Source: Novosphingobium olei
GTDB taxonomy: Bacteria > Pseudomonadota > Alphaproteobacteria > Sphingomonadales > Sphingomonadaceae
Assembly (NCBI RefSeq): GCF_012927405.1
Contig: NZ_JABBGM010000003.1
Coordinates: 186,001 to 250,000, forward strand
Direction: 5' to 3'
DNA length: 64,000 nucleotides
In this document: piece after piece, positions 33,247 to 41,553 of the stretch
Layout of the letters: every line of letters starts with the position of its first letter
Numbering within the stretch: position 1 is the first letter of the stretch
Notes under the pieces: model-generated
The model's input: only the letters and a program-made list of their open reading frames with translations
What the model was told of the DNA's origin: nothing
The model's database searches: none
Program-made: the position numbers and the translations under genes

Positions 33247-33407
33247 ACCTCTCCGCCTGCTGGTCCAAGCACACAGCCCAGATCCTAGCCGACACGATGC
33301 GCACGGCACGCGATGGCTCGGACCCTGAGCCGATCCGCGCCCACTACCGCACCGCGCGTGACACGAACCTTCGCAACGCCATCGCTTATCTCATGGGGGC
33401 AGCATGA
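33105..33407 (+). CDS. Hypothetical protein downstream of the helicase
   Basis: 100 residues if read from ATG 33105, which overlaps the helicase stop. The first third coincides with the heptamer cluster and a long hairpin and may be non-coding; the last part (HTAQILADTMRTARDGSDPE, RAHYRTARDTNLRNAIAYLM) looks like a genuine helical protein and could start at ATG 33297. Its stop overlaps the next ATG. Confidence 0.45.
   Translation: MVRVTERNTHRNIDVSHAPAKAGSETLRGSPPKGGAQCFAHAPLECFDLSACWSKHTAQILADTMRTARDGSDPEPIRAHYRTARDTNLRNAIAYLMGAA
33175..33223. other. Long hairpin inside the heptamer cluster
   Basis: Outer 11-bp perfect arms gcgaaacactg / cagtgtttcgc enclose a second stem (gggctctccccc / gggggagccc, one bulge) with loop taaa. 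The outer arms contain two of the TGTTTCG motifs. It may be part of an origin, or an attenuator between the replication gene and those downstream; there is no T run. Confidence 0.65.
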
Positions 33408-33991
33408 CCGCGCTTTCACTGCAGGCCGTCCGTATCAGGGCAAACGTGTCGGACCTCCCGCTCTTCGCCTGGGCAGACAGTCGCCCGTCGATGCACCGCC
33501 GCCGCCGTGGTGCGAAACCGGCGCCGAAGCACTGCCGGGACTGTGGCTGCCAGATCAACCGCAGCAGCCGCGGACGCTGCAAGGCCTGTGCGCATATCGG
33601 GCTGAAGCGCGAATGCCCCGACGACTTCCTTGCGATGCTGCGTCGGTTCGGATCGCAGGGTGCGGCCCAGCACTACCGGGCCAGCCTCGCCACGGTGACG
33701 CGCTGGCGTCGGGAGCTGAAGCTGCAGCCTCAGGCGCGCATGAAGAAGGGCATCGGCCAGTCGCGTCCCGATCGCGGCTTCGTGCCCCGCCCCATGATCC
33801 ACAACCGCGACATGACGCTGGCCGGACAGGCTGCGGATTATCTCCGGCGCTTCGGTTCGGTCTACCGCTGCGACGAGACCGGATCGCCGAAGCCCAAGGG
33901 CACGCACTGGCGGCGCAACTATGCCGTGCTGAGCGATGAGCAATTGATCGCCCGGGCTGAGAAGCTGGGCTGGAAAAGGGAGTTCATGTGA
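33404..33991 (+). CDS. Zinc-knuckle/HTH phage protein (paralogue A)
   Basis: 195 residues. Cys motif KHCRDCGCQINRSSRGRCKA then C, followed by PDDFLAMLRRFGSQGAAQHY and RASLATVTRWRREL, a helix-turn-helix. The C-terminal part (MTLAGQAADYLRRFGSVYRC, GTHWRRNYAVLSDEQLIARA) is a further small domain. It is closely related to the next gene product, so the pair arose by duplication. Position before terminase suggests a late-gene regulator. Confidence 0.65.
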   Translation: MTALSLQAVRIRANVSDLPLFAWADSRPSMHRRRRGAKPAPKHCRDCGCQINRSSRGRCKACAHIGLKRECPDDFLAMLRRFGSQGAAQHYRASLATVTRWRRELKLQPQARMKKGIGQSRPDRGFVPRPMIHNRDMTLAGQAADYLRRFGSVYRCDETGSPKPKGTHWRRNYAVLSDEQLIARAEKLGWKREFM

Positions 33992-34614
33992 TGGATCGCT
34001 CTTGCACAGACTGCGGCGCACCGATCACAAAACAGGCAAACGCATATTGCGTCCCCTGCGCAGCGAAGCACCGAGCCCGCGCCATGGATGGCGTCATGAA
34101 ACCCTGCATCGATTGCGGCGAGCCTATCAGGCCCGGATCCGTGCGTTGCCATGAATGCTGGAGTGAATTCAGTCTTAGGCCCGGCGCGAAAGTAGCGCTG
34201 CCCAAGTCCGAACGTTTTTGCATCGATTGCGGGACAGCTATCGATCGGCATTCGCGAGGGAGATGCAAGCCATGCTCCGTCGCAACATTCCGGCGACCAG
34301 TGCCTTCAGATTTTGCGCAATTGCTCTCGCTCATTGGCTCGAAAGAATGCGCGCGACACTACAATGCGAGCGCCTCGACCATAACTCGCTGGCGCCACGA
34401 GATCGGGTTCGAGCCGCATGCGAAGGCCCCTGTCATCTGGGAGCAGCGGCGGGGAAAGCTGTCCGACAGCCAGGTGCGTGAAATCCGACGGCGTTGCTCC
34501 GCGTCCACCGAGACCCGCGCGAGTATCGCCAAACGGTTTGGTGTCAGCGAAGGCACGATCAGGAACGTGATTTCGGGTCGGAATTACAAGCACGTTCAAG
34601 GGATGGAGATGTGA
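33991..34614 (+). CDS. Multi-zinc-knuckle/HTH phage protein (paralogue B)
   Basis: 207 residues from ATG 33991, with GGGAG 8 nt before it. Three CxxC...CxxC units (SCTDCGAPI...CVPC, PCIDCGEPI...CHEC, FCIDCGTAI...CKPC) precede a segment matching paralogue A (SRGRCKPC, PSDFAQLLSLIGSKECARHY, ASTITRWRHEI) and a C-terminal helix-turn-helix (SIAKRFGVSEGTIRNVISGR). Strong DNA-binding character. It ends directly before the terminase small subunit. Confidence 0.7.
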   Translation: MDRSCTDCGAPITKQANAYCVPCAAKHRARAMDGVMKPCIDCGEPIRPGSVRCHECWSEFSLRPGAKVALPKSERFCIDCGTAIDRHSRGRCKPCSVATFRRPVPSDFAQLLSLIGSKECARHYNASASTITRWRHEIGFEPHAKAPVIWEQRRGKLSDSQVREIRRRCSASTETRASIAKRFGVSEGTIRNVISGRNYKHVQGMEM

Positions 34615-34615
34615 G

Positions 34616-35077
34616 ATGGCGCTAACCCCGAAGCAGCAGCGGTTTGTGGAGGAGTACCTAGTCGATCTCAATGCCACGCAGGCGGCGATCCGGGCAGGCT
34701 ACAGCGCGAAGACGGCGAAGCAGCAGGGTGGGAGGCTGTTGACGAATGTTGACGTCTCAGCGGCGCTCACAGAGGCGCGCTCGAAGCTGTCGGAAAAAGC
34801 TTCGGTCGATGCCGCCTACGTCCTGCGCCAAGCGGTCAAATTGCACGAGCGGTGCATGCAGGAGGTGTCGCCGATCCTCGACCGCAAGGGCCAGCAAGTC
34901 ACCGACGAGGCGGGCAATCCCCTGTTCGAATTCAATGCGGCCGGCGCAGCCAAGGCCCTCGAATTAGTTGGCAAGCATATCGACGTGCTGGCCTTCAAGG
35001 AGGGCGGAGCGCAAGTAAACATAAACATCGCGCCGGGCTTGGACAAATTTTACGGTGAAGAAGGAGAAGGCCAATGA
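34616..35077 (+). CDS. terS: Terminase small subunit
   Basis: 153 residues. LTPKQQRFVEEYLVDLNATQ then AAIRAGYSAKTAKQQGGRLL is the typical N-terminal DNA-binding region of terminase_2 proteins, which recognise the packaging site. The C-terminal part mediates oligomerisation. TGA overlaps the ATG of the large subunit. Confidence 0.93.
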   Translation: MALTPKQQRFVEEYLVDLNATQAAIRAGYSAKTAKQQGGRLLTNVDVSAALTEARSKLSEKASVDAAYVLRQAVKLHERCMQEVSPILDRKGQQVTDEAGNPLFEFNAAGAAKALELVGKHIDVLAFKEGGAQVNINIAPGLDKFYGEEGEGQ

Positions 35078-36537
35078 TCGAAGGAACTTTGCATGCCTGC
35101 CGCCGCGCTGCGGAGGGCCCGACGCTCAATCCTGTGCTGCGGCCGTTCTGGCTGGCGAAACGCAACGAGCGCGGTGAATCGATCCGCAACCGCGTCCTCT
35201 ACGGCGGCCGTGCCTCGTCGAAGTCGTGGGACGCCGCCGGGTTCGCGGTCTACCTCGCCTGCAACTACAAGATCCGCGTCCTCTGCGCCCGCCAGTTCCA
35301 GAACAAGATCGAGGAATCCGTCTACTCGCTGCTGGTGCTGCAGATCGAACGGTTCGGGCTGCGCGACCAGTTCCGCATCCTTGATAACAAGATCATTCAC
35401 CGGCGCACCGGTTCTGAGTTCCTGTTCTACGGGCTCTGGCGTCACATCTCCGAAATCAAGTCGCTCGAAGGCGTCGACATCTGCTGGCTTGAGGAAGCGC
35501 ATGCCCTCACAGCGGAACAATGGGAAGTGCTGGAGCCGACGGTCCGCAAGGAAGGCTCGCAGTTCTGGATCATCTTTAACCCGCGCCTCAGTACCGACTT
35601 CGCCTGGCGTCGGTTCGTCGTGTCGCCACCGCGCGGGACGCTGGTGCGCCAGATCAACTACACCGAGAACCCGTTTCTATCGCGCACCATGACCGACGTG
35701 ATCGACGCGGCGAAGGCCGAGGACGCTGACGAGTTCGAGCATATCTATCTCGGTGTCCCCCGTGACGATGACGACGATGCGGTCATCAAGCGGTCGTGGA
35801 TCATGGCAGCGATCGACGCTCACAAGACGCTGGGCATCGAGATCAGCGGCTCCATGCGCATCGGCTTCGACGTGGCTGACAGCGGTTCGGACAAGTGCGC
35901 GACGATCCGCGCCCATGGCCCCCTCGCCTGCGATGCGGGTCAATGGAAGGCCGGGGAGCACGAGCTGCTGAAGTCGGCCACCCGCGTCTGGGATCAGGCC
36001 CGCGAGCACGGTGCCGACATCACGTTCGATAGCATTGGCGTCGGTGCGATGACCGGCGGAAAGATCAACGAGCTCAATCAGGCTGCGGGCCCGCGCGCGA
36101 CGCCGGTTCGCCACACCGGGTTCAACGCTGGCGGCGCTGTCGACCGGCCCGACCAGATCTATGGCCGATCCCATCCGCCACGCTCGAACAAGGACTTCTT
36201 CGCGAACCTCAAGGCTCAGGCGTGGTGGAGCGTTGCCGACCGCTTCCGCAACACCTTCAACGCCGTGCATTCCGACATGACGTTCAGGCCCGATGAGATG
36301 ATCTTCATCGACAGCAACCTGCCGCACCTCAACCAGCTGATCGACGAGCTCTGCACGCCGAAGCGCGACTTCGACAACGCCGGCAAGGTGAAGGTCGAGA
36401 GCAAGAAGGACCTTGCCAAGGCCAACCGCGTCGGCGGGCCCCAGCCCTCCCCCAACCTTGCCGATGCGTTCGTGATGGCGTTCGCGCCGGGTCGACGCGG
36501 GATGCAGATCAGTCCTGAGGCTCTTGCGGCGGCATGA
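35074..36537 (+). CDS. terL: Terminase large subunit (PBSX-type)
   Basis: 487 residues. The ATPase has a Walker A variant YGGRASSKSW and Walker B GVDICWLEEAHAL, then IIFNPR (motif III). The nuclease domain has IGFDVADSGSDKC, ITFDSIGVGA and NLADAFVMAFAP. It drives DNA packaging and cuts concatemers. Normal length. Confidence 0.93.
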   Translation: MIEGTLHACRRAAEGPTLNPVLRPFWLAKRNERGESIRNRVLYGGRASSKSWDAAGFAVYLACNYKIRVLCARQFQNKIEESVYSLLVLQIERFGLRDQFRILDNKIIHRRTGSEFLFYGLWRHISEIKSLEGVDICWLEEAHALTAEQWEVLEPTVRKEGSQFWIIFNPRLSTDFAWRRFVVSPPRGTLVRQINYTENPFLSRTMTDVIDAAKAEDADEFEHIYLGVPRDDDDDAVIKRSWIMAAIDAHKTLGIEISGSMRIGFDVADSGSDKCATIRAHGPLACDAGQWKAGEHELLKSATRVWDQAREHGADITFDSIGVGAMTGGKINELNQAAGPRATPVRHTGFNAGGAVDRPDQIYGRSHPPRSNKDFFANLKAQAWWSVADRFRNTFNAVHSDMTFRPDEMIFIDSNLPHLNQLIDELCTPKRDFDNAGKVKVESKKDLAKANRVGGPQPSPNLADAFVMAFAPGRRGMQISPEALAAA

Positions 36538-36670
36538 TGCGCGCCATCTCGGCCCAGATCGCGTCCTGCTCCTCTTCGGACACGCCCTGCTCCTCAAGCC
36601 GGGCCTTGCGCGCCTTGAGCTCTTCGGACGCGGCGGCTGCTTCGAGCAGATCCCTGAGGCTGAGTACCAT
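36509..36670 (-). CDS. Small coiled-coil protein on the opposite strand
   Basis: 53 residues: MVLSLRDLLEAAAASEELKA then KARLEEQGVSEEEQDAIWAE and MARIMPPQEPQD. It is amphipathic, acidic, helical, and the only ORF here on the minus strand. Its 3' end runs 29 bp under the terL 3' end. A plausible tiny moron; no strong ribosome-binding site. Confidence 0.45.
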   Translation of the reverse strand: MVLSLRDLLEAAAASEELKARKARLEEQGVSEEEQDAIWAEMARIMPPQEPQD

Positions 36671-36752
36671 GCGCCCGGCATAGCACAGGTAACATGGACC
36701 TTACAGCGTCGTAGCGAGGTCAGATGCTCGCAATCAGCTGAAGGAGAAGTCC

Positions 36753-37013
36753 ATGACTACCATGCGTGCCAAGCTGCAGGTCGGTTCGGTGATGCCGTAC
36801 CGCAATCCCGAAACTGGCGAGACTGTGACCGAGACCGTCAACTTCTTTGCCGTCTCAAAGTCGAGCTATTCGGACAGTGAGTTCGACGAGGACAACACCT
36901 TTGCAAAAATGAGCCCCAGCGCTCACCTGCAAATCTGCATCGCCAACCCGGCTTTGCATGGCCAGTTCGAGCCCGGCCAGAAGTTCTATGTCGACTTCTC
37001 GCCGGCCGCGTAA
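36753..37013 (+). CDS. Hypothetical phage protein between terminase and portal
   Basis: 86 residues with AAGGAG upstream. MTTMRAKLQVGSVMPYRNPE, ETVNFFAVSKSSYSDSEFDE, DNTFAKMSPSAHLQICIANP and FEPGQKFYVDFSPA suggest a small beta barrel. The same kind of gene is frequent near portal genes in sphingomonad-type phages; role unknown. Confidence 0.65.
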   Translation: MTTMRAKLQVGSVMPYRNPETGETVTETVNFFAVSKSSYSDSEFDEDNTFAKMSPSAHLQICIANPALHGQFEPGQKFYVDFSPAA

Positions 37014-37146
37014 GGATCCGGACAAGCCGATTACAGCGGGGCCGCGAGATCGGCCCCGTTACTCCGGGCTTGCGGAAGACGACGCCCCTGTGAGGGCGCA
37101 ACCGCACGACGGCGACCCGCTCCCTCTCGATAGGTTGTTCCGCTGA
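36988..37146 (+). CDS. Small proline/arginine-rich ORF overlapping the portal start
   Basis: 52 residues (STSRRPRKDPDKPITAGPRD then AGLAEDDAPVRAQ-like acidic/proline stretch). It overlaps the previous gene by 26 nt and its TGA overlaps the portal ATG, which supports translation. Otherwise unremarkable. Confidence 0.45.
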   Translation: MSTSRRPRKDPDKPITAGPRDRPRYSGLAEDDAPVRAQPHDGDPLPLDRLFR

Positions 37147-38660
37147 TGTTTAGTCGCATCCGTGCCGCGTGGCGGGCCTTCTGGAAATCCGGCACCGCCC
37201 TGCCAGTCGCTGCGGTCAATCCCGACATCGAGAAGGCGCGCGAGATGCGCATCAGCCCGGTGGCGCTGTATGAGGCGGAACGGCACAACGCGCCGGTGTT
37301 CCTGCCGGAGCGCACCTTCCGCGTCGCTGAGCCCATGCCTGGCACGCTGCCTGCCGGGATGGCGATGGACAGCCTTCCGGGCTCCGATGCGCTGATCAGC
37401 TATGCCCTGAGCGCCGAATTCGCGCACGAAGGCATCGGCTTCCTCGGCTACCCCTACCTCGCCGAACTGAGCCAGCGCGCCGAATACCGGCATGTTGCGT
37501 CGATCTGGGCCGAGCACTGCACCCGCAAGTGGATCAAGGTCAAAGGGCCAGAGGACAAGGTCAACGCGATCAACGCCGAGCTTGACCGGCTCGAGGTGCG
37601 CGACCTGTTCCGCGAGGCGATCGAGAAGGAGTGCTTCTTCGGGCGCATCCATCTCTTCATGGATTTCGGCGACTGGGAAAACCGCAACGAGACCGACAAG
37701 CCCATCGTCCTCGACAAGGGCAAAATCGGCACCGCGAAGCCCCTCGCCCGCCTCGATCTCGTCGAGCCGATGTGGGCATACCCCGGCGCCTACTCGGCGC
37801 AGAACCCGCTCGCTCCGGACTTCTACAAGCCGTCGGCCTGGTACGTGTCCGGCCAGACCGTGCATGCCAGTCGCATGCTGACGCTGGTCGGGAGGCCGGT
37901 CCCGAACATGCTGAAACCCGCCTATGCCTTCGGGGGTATGGCGCTGTCGCAGCTCTGCAAGCCCTACGTCGACAACTGGCTTCGGACGCGTCAGTCTGTT
38001 TCGGACCTGACCCATGCGTTCTCGGTGATGGTCCTGAAGACGGACATGGACCAGGTGCTTTCGGGCGGCGTCGCCAAGAACTTGTTCGATCGCCTCGACA
38101 TGTTCAGCCGGACCCGCGACAACCGCGGCATCTTCGCTGTCGACAAGGACCGCGAGGAATTCTCCAACGTTTCAGCCCCCATCGCAGGTCTCGACAAGCT
38201 GCAGGCACAGGCGCTCGAACAGATCGCGTCGGTCTCCGGAATCCCGCTGGTGATTCTGCTCGGCGTCACCCCCTCGGGCCTCAATGCCAGCTCAGACGGC
38301 GAGGTCCGCACCTTCTACGACAAGGTGCTGGCCTACAACGAGAAGGTCGTCGGGCCGAACCTCAAGACCCTGCTCAACGTCGTGCAGCTCAGTCTGTTCG
38401 ACGCGATCGATCCCGAGATCAGCTTCGAGTTCGAGAGCCTCTGGGAGATGTCGGACGCCGACAAGGCCGCGATCCGCAAGTCCGATGCAGAGGCCGATTC
38501 CACGTACATCAATTCCGGCGTCGTCAGCCCCGAAGAGGCGCGCGACAGGCTCAACGACGAGGAAGGCGGGCTCTATGCCGGGCGTCTGTCTGGGCCAGCG
38601 CCTGAGCCTGAGGACGATGACGACGAGGATGAGGCTTCGCTGGCGTTCGGAGGTGCGTGA
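37146..38660 (+). CDS. Portal protein, DUF1073 family
   Basis: 504 residues. SDALISYALSAEFAHEGIGF, AEYRHVASIWAEHCTRKWIK, GRIHLFMDFGDW, VGRPVPNMLKPAYAFGGMAL, ASVSGIPLVILLGVTPSGLN are characteristic of DUF1073 portals, forming the dodecameric DNA gate at one capsid vertex. The acidic tail (PAPEPEDDDDEDEASLAF) is typical. Coupled to the next gene. Confidence 0.9.
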   Translation: MFSRIRAAWRAFWKSGTALPVAAVNPDIEKAREMRISPVALYEAERHNAPVFLPERTFRVAEPMPGTLPAGMAMDSLPGSDALISYALSAEFAHEGIGFLGYPYLAELSQRAEYRHVASIWAEHCTRKWIKVKGPEDKVNAINAELDRLEVRDLFREAIEKECFFGRIHLFMDFGDWENRNETDKPIVLDKGKIGTAKPLARLDLVEPMWAYPGAYSAQNPLAPDFYKPSAWYVSGQTVHASRMLTLVGRPVPNMLKPAYAFGGMALSQLCKPYVDNWLRTRQSVSDLTHAFSVMVLKTDMDQVLSGGVAKNLFDRLDMFSRTRDNRGIFAVDKDREEFSNVSAPIAGLDKLQAQALEQIASVSGIPLVILLGVTPSGLNASSDGEVRTFYDKVLAYNEKVVGPNLKTLLNVVQLSLFDAIDPEISFEFESLWEMSDADKAAIRKSDAEADSTYINSGVVSPEEARDRLNDEEGGLYAGRLSGPAPEPEDDDDEDEASLAFGGA

Positions 38661-39433
38661 TGCTCAAACCCATCCGCGCCGCCGCCCCGATCCGCGCCAA
38701 GTACGAGCAGCGGGTCTGGGGTGAACTGGCGGCGATGCACCGCGACCTGATGCGCGAGATCGAGCGCGTCTGGAAACGCCGTGAGCCGGAGACGATCGCC
38801 AAGGACGAGATACCGGCCAAGGCGCTGCAGGCGATCATCCAGAAAGCGGCACGGCGCTGGATCCGGCGCTTCGACGACCTGGCCGAAAGCCTTGCCGAGT
38901 ATTTCAGCACTGCGACCCGGGCGCGCTGCGACCGCACCCTTGCCGACATGCTGCGCAAGGGCGGCTTCACCGTGAAGTTCAAGATGACGCCGGCCATGCG
39001 TGATGCCTTCGCAGCGGTACGCGCCGAGAACGTCGGCCTGATCAAGTCCATTGCCTCGCAGCACCTCGCCAAGGTCGAGATGCTGGTGATGCAATCCGTC
39101 AGCCAAGGCCGCGACCTCGGCCAGCTGACCAAGGCGCTCGAAAAGACCTACGGCCTCACCCGCAAGCGTGCCAGTTTCATCGCCCGCGATCAGAACAACA
39201 AGGCGACGGCGGTCATGCGGCGGGTTCGCGAGACCGAGATCGGCATCACCGAGGGCAAGTGGCTGCACAGTGCCGGCGGCAAGCATCCGCGAGAGCCGCA
39301 CGTCCGATTCAGCGGGAAGCGCTTCAAGCTGGCCGAGGGGCACGACTTCGGCGACGGGCTCGGGCCTGTTCTGCCGGGCGTCGCCATCAACTGCCGGTGC
39401 ACTTGGGTTCCCGTAGTCCCCGGCTTCGACTGA
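38660..39433 (+). CDS. Head morphogenesis protein (SPP1 gp7-like)
   Basis: 257 residues from ATG 38660 with GGAGG 6 nt before it. Helical N-terminal half; the C-terminal minihead domain has YGLTRKRASFIARDQNNKAT, HSAGGKHPREPHVRFSGKRF and PGVAINCRCTWVPV, the conserved zinc-like cluster of phage_Mu_F/SPP1 gp7 proteins. A minor capsid protein bound to the portal. Confidence 0.9.
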   Translation: MLKPIRAAAPIRAKYEQRVWGELAAMHRDLMREIERVWKRREPETIAKDEIPAKALQAIIQKAARRWIRRFDDLAESLAEYFSTATRARCDRTLADMLRKGGFTVKFKMTPAMRDAFAAVRAENVGLIKSIASQHLAKVEMLVMQSVSQGRDLGQLTKALEKTYGLTRKRASFIARDQNNKATAVMRRVRETEIGITEGKWLHSAGGKHPREPHVRFSGKRFKLAEGHDFGDGLGPVLPGVAINCRCTWVPVVPGFD

Positions 39434-39466
39434 CCGCCCTACCATGAGATTACATAGGAGTAACTC

Positions 39467-41410
39467 ATGGCGTCCACGCTCGTTGACCTGACCAAGATCA
39501 ACATCACCAGCACTGGAACCGGCGCTCTGACGCTCGGCTCAGCGGCCACGGGCTATCGCGGTGTCGAGGCGCTGACCAACGGGCGCAGCTACAGTTACTC
39601 GATCCAGCAGGGCGCCAACTGGGAAATCGGGCGCGGCACCTACCTCGCCGAGAGCCAGCAGATGACCCGCAGCGTCATGTTCAGCTCGCGCGGCGGCTCA
39701 GCCATCAAGCTCGCGGGCGGTGCTCAGGTGGCATTCACGGCGCTGGCGGAGGACCTCGACAACAACAACCTGTTCTATCTGGAGCAGGCGCAGCAGGCCG
39801 CAGCGCAGGCGGACGTTGCCGCAACCGCAGCCGAGGCCATCGTCGGGCCGTCCTACGCCAGCACGGCGGCGGGTATAGCTGACACGCTCAACGGCCAGAG
39901 CTTCGCGGTCGACAATGGTGACGGCACGGTCACGATCTACCGCAACAACGCGGGCTCTGCCGAGCTGCAGCGCAACCTCGCCACCGTGGCCTACTTCAAC
40001 GGCACCGCTGGCGCGTCGCGTGTCGGCCTGTCGACTGGCGAGAGCACGGAAGCGGCGGTTCAGGCGATCAAGCAGGCGCCGCTGTCGATCGCCACGGTCT
40101 GCGTTCGCGGATCCACGCCTGATGTATCGGCCGCCAACAAGACAGCCGTGCAAGACCTCTTCGCCGTTGCCGCCTCGACGGGGCGCGCGATCTACATCCC
40201 CAATGGCGACTGGTACATCGACGGCGGGATCAGCTGCCTCACCGGGCTTGTGTCGATCATCTGCGACGGGCGCGTGCTGACCAACACCACGACTGCCTGG
40301 CTGACGCTCAAGACGCCGGCAACCTCGGGCGAGGTGCATGACTGGTTCATCCGTGGCGGCACCTTCATTAACACCAACGGGACGCAGGCGCAGAAGAGCA
40401 GCTCGATCATCAAGTTCCAGTCGGCGGGCGCGCTGATCCTTTACCCCGAGTTCCGGGACGTGAAGGGCTACGGCTTCTACCAGATGTTCGACGACGATGC
40501 GGGCACCTACACGACGCCGTTCGGCAACGAGAGCCGGATGAACCACGGCATCGTCGCCGGATGCGTCCCGAACTACTACGGCGCGCTCAACGCGAAGTAT
40601 TTCTTCCGCCGCCGCACCGGTTCGGGCACTGGCTGGTCGTACGAAGGCTGCCGTGACAACCTAGCCGTCGGCGTCTCTCCGACCGGCACCGATCCAGTCG
40701 GCACCGAATTGCTGGGCTATCCGGCATATGTCCGCATCGAAGCGGGTGGCGTGAATGCGGTGTGCGGCGACATCACGATCAGCGGGCACTTCTCAGGCCT
40801 CCAGGTCGGTGCCGTGTCGATCGATGGTGCTTGCTCCTACCGGGCACAGATCAGCCTGACGCCGCACAGCCAGATCGATGCTCAGGCCAAGCGCGGCATC
40901 TTCTTCGACCCTCTGCCGACCACGCCCAACATCAACATGCGCTCAGCACCGCAGAACGTCGGCGGTGACATCGACATCGCGAAGGACAGCTTCCGCACCG
41001 CTGGGCACAAGTTCGAGGCGCAGGGCTACGGCGAATCCACCGGCGGCACATACCTCGAAAGCCTGCCTATCGGCGCGCAGTCGATCCCGCTGTGCTCGGT
41101 GCAGATCCAAGCGGACTATTCCTGCGTCGTCGAGCTCGAGGTCGGCGGCATCGTGCAAGGTGTCGCGCCCGGCGTGCGGCGCAAGGCCTTCACGATCAAG
41201 CACAACGGATCGACGGTCACGGCCACGGAGCAAACCGCTGTCGGCTTTTCCGACCCGGCGAGCCCGGCGTCCGGCTTCTTCAATTTCACGGCGACGGTCG
41301 TCTCGGACACGGTGACGTTCGCCGTCACGCTGACGCCCACCGCCGTCAACTCCAAGCTCACCGCGCAGTACCGGGTCACCAGCGGCCCGGTACTTGTGAC
41401 CCGCCTGTGA
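39467..41410 (+). CDS. Tailspike-like beta-helix protein in the head cluster
   Basis: 647 residues. The N-terminal ~95 residues (STGTGALTLGSAATGYRGVE, GANWEIGRGTYLAESQQMTR, GGSAIKLAGGAQVAFTAL) form the adaptor domain found at the start of many alphaproteobacterial tail fibres. The middle resembles a pectate-lyase beta-helix (AIYIPNGDWYIDGGISCLTG, VHDWFIRGGTFINTNGTQAQ). C-terminal beta-sandwich region. Probably a receptor-binding spike, perhaps with polysaccharide depolymerase activity. Its place between head genes is unusual. Confidence 0.7.
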   Translation: MASTLVDLTKINITSTGTGALTLGSAATGYRGVEALTNGRSYSYSIQQGANWEIGRGTYLAESQQMTRSVMFSSRGGSAIKLAGGAQVAFTALAEDLDNNNLFYLEQAQQAAAQADVAATAAEAIVGPSYASTAAGIADTLNGQSFAVDNGDGTVTIYRNNAGSAELQRNLATVAYFNGTAGASRVGLSTGESTEAAVQAIKQAPLSIATVCVRGSTPDVSAANKTAVQDLFAVAASTGRAIYIPNGDWYIDGGISCLTGLVSIICDGRVLTNTTTAWLTLKTPATSGEVHDWFIRGGTFINTNGTQAQKSSSIIKFQSAGALILYPEFRDVKGYGFYQMFDDDAGTYTTPFGNESRMNHGIVAGCVPNYYGALNAKYFFRRRTGSGTGWSYEGCRDNLAVGVSPTGTDPVGTELLGYPAYVRIEAGGVNAVCGDITISGHFSGLQVGAVSIDGACSYRAQISLTPHSQIDAQAKRGIFFDPLPTTPNINMRSAPQNVGGDIDIAKDSFRTAGHKFEAQGYGESTGGTYLESLPIGAQSIPLCSVQIQADYSCVVELEVGGIVQGVAPGVRRKAFTIKHNGSTVTATEQTAVGFSDPASPASGFFNFTATVVSDTVTFAVTLTPTAVNSKLTAQYRVTSGPVLVTRL

Positions 41411-41553
41411 TGGAAAGGGTGCTGTCCATGCCGAAAGACCTTGCAGCCGCGATCGAACAGGTGCGCGCCCGCCACTGCCAGCGGATTGCCGTGCCGGGCA
41501 AGTGGAAGGTCTGGCGCGATGGCGACCAGGTCAAGCACGAGGTCTTCGCATGA
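41410..41553 (+). CDS. Small hypothetical phage protein
   Basis: 47 residues: MERVLSMPKDLAAAIEQVRA then HCQRIAVPGKWKVWRDGDQV. The ATG overlaps the spike TGA and the TGA overlaps the DUF2213 ATG. Too short for the usual filters but well supported by coupling. Function unknown. Confidence 0.55.
   Translation: MERVLSMPKDLAAAIEQVRARHCQRIAVPGKWKVWRDGDQVKHEVFA

Noticed and set aside
37036..37057. Hairpin ggggccg/cggcccc as a terminator before the portal gene
   Set aside because: No T run follows, and it lies inside a small ORF coupled to the portal start.
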